Of a stretch of 10,295 nt of DNA, positions 6,096 to 10,295 are shown one piece after another (within the stretch, counting starts at the first letter, position 1; every line of letters starts with the position of its first letter). Origin of the DNA: G020348385 sp964580235 (GTDB lineage Bacteria > Acidobacteriota > Aminicenantia > Aminicenantales > Aminicenantaceae); assembly GCA_964580235.1 (NCBI GenBank), contig CAZOJY010000121.1, forward strand, positions 1 through 10,295. The letters run 5' to 3'. The position numbers and the translations under genes are program-made. The notes below the pieces were generated by a model. That model did not search any database, was not told the origin of the DNA, and was given only the letters and a program-made list of their open reading frames with translations.

Positions 6096-7478
6096 TCAAT
6101 GAAGGATGATGTCGTCACGGACATAAAGGATGCCTGACTCTCTCAGCAAACGCTGGAATTCTCCATCGGATAGATCATCGCGAACAGTGACATCGACATG
6201 GCGGCCGATGAAGAGCTTTTTATTGATCTCATCCACCATGCTGTTGATCCGGATGTACTGGCTGGCTTTGGCCTTATCCACGACGACCGTAATCGAATCT
6301 CCCTGGATTCGGACAGCCTTCACCGTTTTTATTTTTGAGGCCTGGGCGACAAAACGCCTCAGCATGCGCTTTTTCCGGTTTTTGATGTACCTGTACACCA
6401 GAAGGCCGAGGACTCCGAGCCACAGCAAATTGGCCCATTGGATGTCGGTAAAGAGAAGGAGGGCCGCTATAAGGAGAATCAGGGCCACGACCGCTATTCC
6501 CTGGGAGCCGACGGGAATGGAAGCCATCAGCCAGTACTTCAGCTCATCGAATTTCTGGGCCGGCGAAAACGGACGCTGAACCCCGGATTCGATATCCGCT
6601 TTCAGATGCTCGAGGTCGGTAACCAAAGCTCCGGCTTCCGGGTATCTGTCCTCGGGACGTTTGCGGAGACAGCGGGCGACGATCCTGTGAAGATCGGGCG
6701 GAAGATTTTTACGGACGACGGTGACCGGACGGGCCTCTTCGAAGGCAATGGCATGCATGGTGTCGATCGGGCTTTCGCCTTCGAACGGCAGCTCACCTGT
6801 GACCATCTCGTACAGGACGATCCCCAGGGAAAAGACATCGGAGGGAAAGCTCAGGGGTTGGCCTCGGGCCTGTTCCGGACTCATGTAGGACGTGGTCCCC
6901 ATGATCGTGCCGGCGGCCGTAGTCTTGGGCATGGTTTTGGTCGGGGCGTTCTCCAGCAGGGTCAGCGTTCTGTCTTCATCCGGGGAAGGCTCCAGCAGCT
7001 TGGCCAGGCCAAAATCCAGGAGCTTGGCATGCCCATCTTGTGTGACCATGATGTTTTCGGATTTGATGTCGCGGTGGATGATCTTGGACTTGTGGGCCTT
7101 GGCAAGGCCTCCGGCAACCTGAAGCGCGATTTCCACAGAGCCGATCAAATCCAATTCCTTGTTTGCGATCAAACTGCCGACGGTCTGTCCCTCGATAAAC
7201 TCCATCACGATGAAAGTCGTCTCATCCACTGTGTCGATGTCGTAAACCTGAGCGATCGAAGGGTGGTTGACGGCGGCTGCAGCACGGGCTTCCTGGAGGA
7301 ACCGCTTCAACTTATCTGGGTCTGCTGTCAGGTCGGCCTTGATCATCTTCAGGGCGACCGGCCGGTTCAATTTCGTATCCTGAGCGCGGTAAACGACACC
7401 CATGCCTCCCCTGCCTAGGAGCTCTCCGATTTTGTAATGTTTGATGGCTTTGTCGACCATCACATTATCATCACCCAT
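6096..7478 (-). CDS. Hanks-type serine/threonine protein kinase with membrane hairpin and unassigned C-terminal domain
   Basis: This is a cytoplasm-facing, membrane-anchored protein kinase of 460 residues. The kinase domain (about 14-290) has all key sites: glycine loop LGRGGMGVVY (21-30), Lys44 in VALK, Glu63 of helix C, catalytic HRDIKSEN (135-142; Asp137, Lys139, Asn142), DFG (155-157), and SPE in place of APE (200-202). Ser140 replaces the usual Pro of HRDLKPEN. Two close membrane helices (about 326-343 and 348-364) put the tail back in the cytoplasm. Residues 370-460 (from RRFVAQASKIKTV to YVRDDIILH) form an alpha/beta-looking domain that I do not recognise; most relatives end in TPR, PEGA or beta-propeller domains on the outside. 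ATG 7478 has no clear ribosome site; Met7 (ATG 7460) is an alternative. It follows the 7614-8465 gene on the same strand, 135 bp away. Confidence 0.93.
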   Translation of the reverse strand: MGDDNVMVDKAIKHYKIGELLGRGGMGVVYRAQDTKLNRPVALKMIKADLTADPDKLKRFLQEARAAAAVNHPSIAQVYDIDTVDETTFIVMEFIEGQTVGSLIANKELDLIGSVEIALQVAGGLAKAHKSKIIHRDIKSENIMVTQDGHAKLLDFGLAKLLEPSPDEDRTLTLLENAPTKTMPKTTAAGTIMGTTSYMSPEQARGQPLSFPSDVFSLGIVLYEMVTGELPFEGESPIDTMHAIAFEEARPVTVVRKNLPPDLHRIVARCLRKRPEDRYPEAGALVTDLEHLKADIESGVQRPFSPAQKFDELKYWLMASIPVGSQGIAVVALILLIAALLLFTDIQWANLLWLGVLGLLVYRYIKNRKKRMLRRFVAQASKIKTVKAVRIQGDSITVVVDKAKASQYIRINSMVDEINKKLFIGRHVDVTVRDDLSDGEFQRLLRESGILYVRDDIILH

Positions 7479-7485
7479 GGTACTG

Positions 7486-7514
7486 TCTATACCACAGGCA
7501 TTACTTCAACACAA
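7486..7514 (-). promoter_or_regulatory. Possible sigma70-type promoter for the kinase
   Basis: On the minus strand, TTGTGT (7514-7509) and TATAGA (7491-7486) are 17 nt apart. The -10 lies so close to ATG 7478 that transcription would begin near that codon. If this promoter is real, it favours the Met7 start at 7460. Confidence 0.3.
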
Positions 7515-7557
7515 GACCCGATAAAAAACACCACAGTCCCTACAAAAGTCCATCTTT

Positions 7558-7596
7558 GATCCAGGCGCTCTTTACAATCTCAGTCGACACTGGATC
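7558..7596. repeat. Inverted repeat GATCCAG/CTGGATC upstream of the kinase
   Basis: Perfect 7-bp arms at 7558-7564 and 7590-7596 are separated by 25 bp. On the plus strand ACAAAAG and nine Ts follow (7604-7612), but no plus-strand gene ends here. In the minus direction, after the stop of the 7614-8465 gene, no T-run follows the hairpin. It may be a weak hairpin between the two genes, an operator, or chance. Confidence 0.3.
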
Positions 7597-7613
7597 ACAA
7601 AAGTTTTTTTTTG

Positions 7614-8465
7614 CTAGAGCCTCTCTTTCAAGATCGGAATGATTTCTGGGCAAAGAAGAAAGGCTTCAATCTTTCTGGTCAAACTGTTTCCAGAATGGGA
7701 AGGCTTGATAGGCGCAACGAGTTCTTCAGCCAATTTTTCCTTTTGAATTTCAAAATCGGCATCATTGATGTTCCTTGCTCTCTGGAACACACTTTGAATG
7801 TGTTCTTCCAGTTCGTCTTCTTTGATCTCCACTCCGTGTGGGATATGAAGCTTCAATCCCTGTAAGGTTCTGTTGATAATTTCTGTTTTTCTCCTTTCAT
7901 ATAGCCGGTAAGGAATATCCCGGATTCTCTCCAAATTTTTTACCAAGCCTTTGTTGTCTCCTGCCTGTCCAATGCGAAGTTCTCCTTTGGGAGGGATAAT
8001 GCAGGGAATAAATTCCTGAAGCTGATAGAGTTGATGTTGTTCAAGGTTTTCTTTTACTATGCCAGCTAATTTTCCTATCTTTTCCTCTTTTTCTTTCCTT
8101 TTTCTTTTTATCTCATTCGAAACTCCGTGAAACCTCTGTGCGGTTGAGGGAGGGATATCTTGGTTTCTCTCAAGATAAGACTTTATCTTTTCGAGCTCTG
8201 CTCCCATATCATCACTTAAGAGGAGGATGGATTTTTGCAATTCTTCGCAAAGCCTTTTGTTCTCTTCAGCACTCTGTAAAATAATCTCCATTTGATCATG
8301 AGAAAGATCCAGGCCGTTGATGAGGTTAAGCCCCATTATTTCCTTCCTCAACTTTTGCGTTCGATTCAGATCTTCGCCCAGAAGAAAAGGTGATCCAAAG
8401 CAAAGAGGAAAAACCACTAAAATGAAAACAAAAAAATGCAGTATTGACGTTTCTTTTTTTTTCAT
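7614..8465 (-). CDS. Exported helix-rich protein of unknown function
   Basis: It encodes 283 residues from ATG 8465, chosen because TTGGAG lies just upstream on the minus strand; a TTG start at 8477 would overlap that ribosome site. The N-terminus MKKKETSILHFFVFILVVFP is a signal peptide or anchor, with cleavage probably before about residue 32. The first part (36-150) is strongly helical and charged (LNLINGLDLSHDQMEIIL, then KRKRKEKEEKIGKL) and recalls LTxxQ/Spy-like periplasmic proteins. A conspicuous turn follows at 152-170: FIPCIIPPKGELRIGQAGD. Helices then run to the end EIIPILKERL. No enzyme motif is visible. Base composition is more AT-rich than the neighbouring kinase gene. It may form a transcription unit with the kinase and is divergent from the membrane-tethered regulator. 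I cannot name a family with confidence. Confidence 0.78.
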   Translation of the reverse strand: MKKKETSILHFFVFILVVFPLCFGSPFLLGEDLNRTQKLRKEIMGLNLINGLDLSHDQMEIILQSAEENKRLCEELQKSILLLSDDMGAELEKIKSYLERNQDIPPSTAQRFHGVSNEIKRKRKEKEEKIGKLAGIVKENLEQHQLYQLQEFIPCIIPPKGELRIGQAGDNKGLVKNLERIRDIPYRLYERRKTEIINRTLQGLKLHIPHGVEIKEDELEEHIQSVFQRARNINDADFEIQKEKLAEELVAPIKPSHSGNSLTRKIEAFLLCPEIIPILKERL

Positions 8466-8679
8466 TTTTTGCTCCAATTACTTAGACTCAAGAATTTAAA
8501 AAACCTTTGACTATAAAGGAAGTCATTGGGATTTTTTGGAAAAAAGAAATTTCCACATGATAGACCCGCCAATTATTGTTATGCTTATTCCCCTTTGGGA
8601 TTTCGGATATCACATTATAATAGAAGAAATTCGTTACTGGTCTTGGTACAAATCCTTCCCAATCTTTCATCTCTTTTAT
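8466..8679. other. Divergent intergenic region, no gene supported
   Basis: Short frames exist on both strands but have no ribosome sites or recognisable protein features. On the minus strand TATAGT (about 8510) could be a -10 for the 7614-8465 gene, but no matching -35 is clear. Confidence 0.4.
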
Positions 8680-8708
8680 TTGACAGGGCCAGGCAAAATA
8701 ATTAGCAT
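8680..8708 (+). promoter_or_regulatory. Sigma70-type promoter for the membrane-tethered regulator
   Basis: A perfect TTGACA at 8680-8685, a 17-nt spacer and TAGCAT at 8703-8708 (four of six consensus bases). Transcription would start near 8715, about 12 nt before ATG 8727. This is the best promoter match in the window. Confidence 0.6.
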
Positions 8709-8726
8709 TATTGGCGAAAAAGGGAT

Positions 8727-10034
8727 ATGCCAGACAAAGACGAGCAGCTGATCGGAATCAAGGCGATCGCAGATTATCTCGAGATGAGCCCCAGAAATGT
8801 CTATTACTGGGAGAAAAAACTCGGGCTGCCCATTCACCGTATCTCCAGCGGCACCGGCCACAGGATTTACGCGTCCAAAAAAGAACTGGACAGGTGGCTT
8901 AAAAAACAGGATATCAAAACACTATCCGGTCAAAAATACCGGAAGATTTACACAATTGCGGCAGCACTCGCCCTTGTTATACTTCTGGCCGCTTTTTTTA
9001 TCACCCAAGTGCCGCTCTTTTTGAACAGAAGTTCAGGGCCAGAGGTCATCGATGTGGAGGGCAATACGGTTTTAGTCAAAGACTCGAAGGGAAGAATCAT
9101 TTTCCGGTTTTGCGGGCAAAAAATCAGGGACGAAACCCAAGCGATGCTCGTCATGGATATCAAAAATATCGATCAGGATGATCAGAAGGAGTTGATAGCC
9201 TGCACCTATGACATCTCCGAAGAAAAACATTTCATCACGTTGTTTGACCATGATGGACACAAGATATGGAAAAGGAGGATTACGTCAACGCTGACGTTTA
9301 ACAACACCGAAATCAGCAATTTTTTCCGTCCTGGGCCTGTTAGATTTGCCCGCTTAAAATCCAACAAAATCCTCATTGTTTCCAAATGGAACCATCAAGA
9401 GCGGTTTTTGTCCATTATCGCATGCCACGATCTTGAAGGACATCTGCGCAACCAGTACTTCCATGTCGGGAATTTGACGTCGACGCTCGAAATGATCGAT
9501 CTAGATGGAGATGGAAGCGATGAAATTGTTTTTACAGGGACAAATAATCTCCTCAACGGCGAGGGTATTATCGGCGTGCTTCCTCTTGAAGAATTCCATG
9601 GCATCAGCCCTCCCTACCAGGTCGAACCGGAATATTCCCATCTGGAAGAGCGATTGAAGAAATACATCGCCGATGACATTGTGCGGGGGAATCAACTGGA
9701 GTACATCCGGATAAAAACTCCTGGATATGCTTCTGAATACAATTTGATTTACAACAACACCGAGATAAGATATTTCAGCCGGAATCTTCTCCATGTCCGG
9801 TTGTTTCCATGGATGCTTGAGCCGGAAAAACTCCGTCTGGATATCGATTTTATATTCGATAAAAATTTTGGCCTTAAGGATGTTCTTGCGACACCTACAA
9901 CAGAGAGAAATTATCACAGAATATTTGAAAACTCTGAGGTCCGGATTCCCCTGAAAGATATCATAAACGGCTACAAAAACAGCGTTTTCCGCTGGAATGG
10001 GAACGGTTGGGTAAAGGTGGAAATTAAGACTTAG
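8727..10034 (+). CDS. Membrane-tethered HTH regulator with FG-GAP/VCBS-like extracytoplasmic domain
   Basis: 435 residues, apparently a one-component signal transducer spanning the inner membrane. Residues about 7-60 form a MerR/excisionase-type winged helix: IKAIADYLEMSPRNVYYWEK, then LGLPIHRI, then HRIYASKKELDRWLKK. A basic linker leads to one membrane helix (about 75-97, IYTIAAALALVILLAAFFIT), placing residues 98-435 outside the cytoplasm. This part has two Asp-rich loops like FG-GAP/VCBS calcium sites: DIKNIDQDDQKE (144-155) and the canonical DLDGDGSDE (258-266), the latter followed by FTGTNNLLNG. A propeller-like sensor is therefore likely (inference). The layout is ToxR-like in topology but unrelated in domains. 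AGGGA lies only 1 nt before ATG 8727, an unusually short spacing, so initiation may be weak. The fold of residues 300-435 is unclear. It is transcribed divergently from the 7614-8465 and kinase genes. Confidence 0.8.
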   Translation: MPDKDEQLIGIKAIADYLEMSPRNVYYWEKKLGLPIHRISSGTGHRIYASKKELDRWLKKQDIKTLSGQKYRKIYTIAAALALVILLAAFFITQVPLFLNRSSGPEVIDVEGNTVLVKDSKGRIIFRFCGQKIRDETQAMLVMDIKNIDQDDQKELIACTYDISEEKHFITLFDHDGHKIWKRRITSTLTFNNTEISNFFRPGPVRFARLKSNKILIVSKWNHQERFLSIIACHDLEGHLRNQYFHVGNLTSTLEMIDLDGDGSDEIVFTGTNNLLNGEGIIGVLPLEEFHGISPPYQVEPEYSHLEERLKKYIADDIVRGNQLEYIRIKTPGYASEYNLIYNNTEIRYFSRNLLHVRLFPWMLEPEKLRLDIDFIFDKNFGLKDVLATPTTERNYHRIFENSEVRIPLKDIINGYKNSVFRWNGNGWVKVEIKT

Positions 10035-10044
10035 TTGTCACTAA
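10031..10044. repeat. Small palindrome over the stop codon of the regulator gene
   Basis: TTAGT/ACTAA arms of 5 bp flank TGTC. No T-tract follows, so it is not a terminator. It may only be chance, or part of the repeat region that begins at 10041. Confidence 0.25.
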
Positions 10045-10101
10045 AAGCATTCATTTCAGCCTGTTTTGCATAACATTTCACTATTTTGCATTTGCATTTC
10101 A
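10041..10101 (+). repeat. Three degenerate tandem direct repeats of about 20 bp, possible operator array
   Basis: Three units lie head to tail: 10041-10060, 10061-10080 and 10081-10101. Each begins CT, then has a GCAT block about 6 to 7 bases in, and ends in CATTTCA (CT-N4/5-GCAT-N1/3-CATTTCA). Units 2 and 3 share CT-N-TTTTGCAT and CATTTCA. The period is close to two helical turns, so equivalent bases would face the same side of the DNA, as in operators for cooperative binding. They lie after the regulator stop and 100-160 bp before ATG 10202. Function is inferred from layout only. Confidence 0.55.
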
Positions 10102-10190
10102 TGGTTGAATATTAGTTAGATAGATGCAGAGAAGAGGATTTTTCTGAAATCCAGAAGCTTAAGGAAGCGCGTATCGGATTCATCTCAAAG

Positions 10191-10195
10191 GGAGG
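10191..10195 (+). promoter_or_regulatory. Ribosome binding site for the gene at the right edge
   Basis: GGAGG, 6 nt before ATG 10202, is the strongest ribosome site in the window. Confidence 0.65.
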
Positions 10196-10201
10196 TTGTT
10201 G

Positions 10202-10295
10202 ATGGGAAAGACTCCCTTTTCTGTCCACAGATTCCAATTGACCTGGATTATTCACAAATGGATATGCGCGGCGCAGCCTGTGAAGCTGTGGCTGT
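10202..10295 (+). CDS. 5' end of an unidentified gene (partial)
   Basis: An open frame of 31 codons runs from ATG 10202 to the window edge, with GGAGG ideally spaced upstream. The visible product begins MGKTPFSVHRF and contains aromatic and hydrophobic residues, but no signal peptide or known motif can be recognised. It lies downstream of the tandem repeat array on the same strand as the membrane-tethered regulator, 167 bp from its stop, so it may be its target or share its transcript. No function is proposed. Confidence 0.55.
   Translation, partial: MGKTPFSVHRFQLTWIIHKWICAAQPVKLWL

Noticed and set aside
5931..6137. Plus-strand frame overlapping the ends of the beta-helix and kinase genes
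   Set aside because: It has no ribosome site, overlaps two well-supported genes, and its product is unlike any known family. It covers a probable dispersed repeat.
6438..7418. Long plus-strand open frame of 326 codons
   Set aside because: It is the antisense shadow of the kinase gene. It starts with TTG, has no ribosome site and the product has no recognisable domain, whereas the minus strand has all kinase motifs.
8488..8751. Small frames on both strands in the divergent intergenic region
   Set aside because: They have no ribosome sites and no protein features, and overlap the promoter of the tethered regulator.

Overview
The window looks like a scaffold from a draft bacterial genome, probably a metagenome assembly, because it carries a 100-N gap with a duplicated flank. 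The gene content points to a Gram-negative-type envelope: an RND/MMPL-like exporter, a LolA-like periplasmic protein and exported beta-helix and helical proteins. The Hanks kinase and the membrane-tethered winged-helix regulator with an FG-GAP-like sensor are in a style I associate with Acidobacteriota/Aminicenantota and related lineages. That placement is inference, not proof. No rRNA, tRNA, CRISPR array or recognisable transposase is visible.

Layout. Positions 2-100 hold the tail of an FtsX-type ABC permease, overlapped (ATGA) by a cysteine-containing MarR regulator (118-591). Positions 592-847 hold a decayed fragment of an isocitrate lyase/PEP mutase-like gene. Positions 848-3297 are one RND exporter gene of 764 codons, artificially split by the N gap. 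It is followed by a LolA-like protein (3373-4176), and together these probably form a lipid or outer-membrane export pair. Positions 4173-4492 are debris: a translationally coupled mini-ORF broken at a T9 run and a stub that looks like a lipoprotein signal. Positions 4493-5992 encode a secreted right-handed beta-helix protein with a choice-of-anchor-Q-type C-terminus.

The second half is a signalling-type cluster. On the minus strand are a Ser/Thr kinase with a two-helix membrane hairpin and an unassigned cytoplasmic tail domain (6096-7478), and an exported helical protein of unknown function (7614-8465). Divergent from these is a membrane-tethered HTH regulator with a putative FG-GAP-like outer domain (8727-10034), preceded by a good sigma70-type promoter. 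Directly after its stop codon are three degenerate tandem repeats of about 20 bp (10041-10101). These lie upstream of a further gene with a strong ribosome binding site that runs off the window (10202 onwards). The repeats could be an operator array for that gene, possibly read by the membrane-tethered regulator. This is the part of the window most likely to hold an undescribed regulatory circuit.

The left half shows several signs of gene decay (truncated permease tail, PEP mutase remnant, broken mini-ORF, lipoprotein stub). The most definite result is that the N gap is an assembly artefact: collapsing 155 bp restores one intact reading frame.
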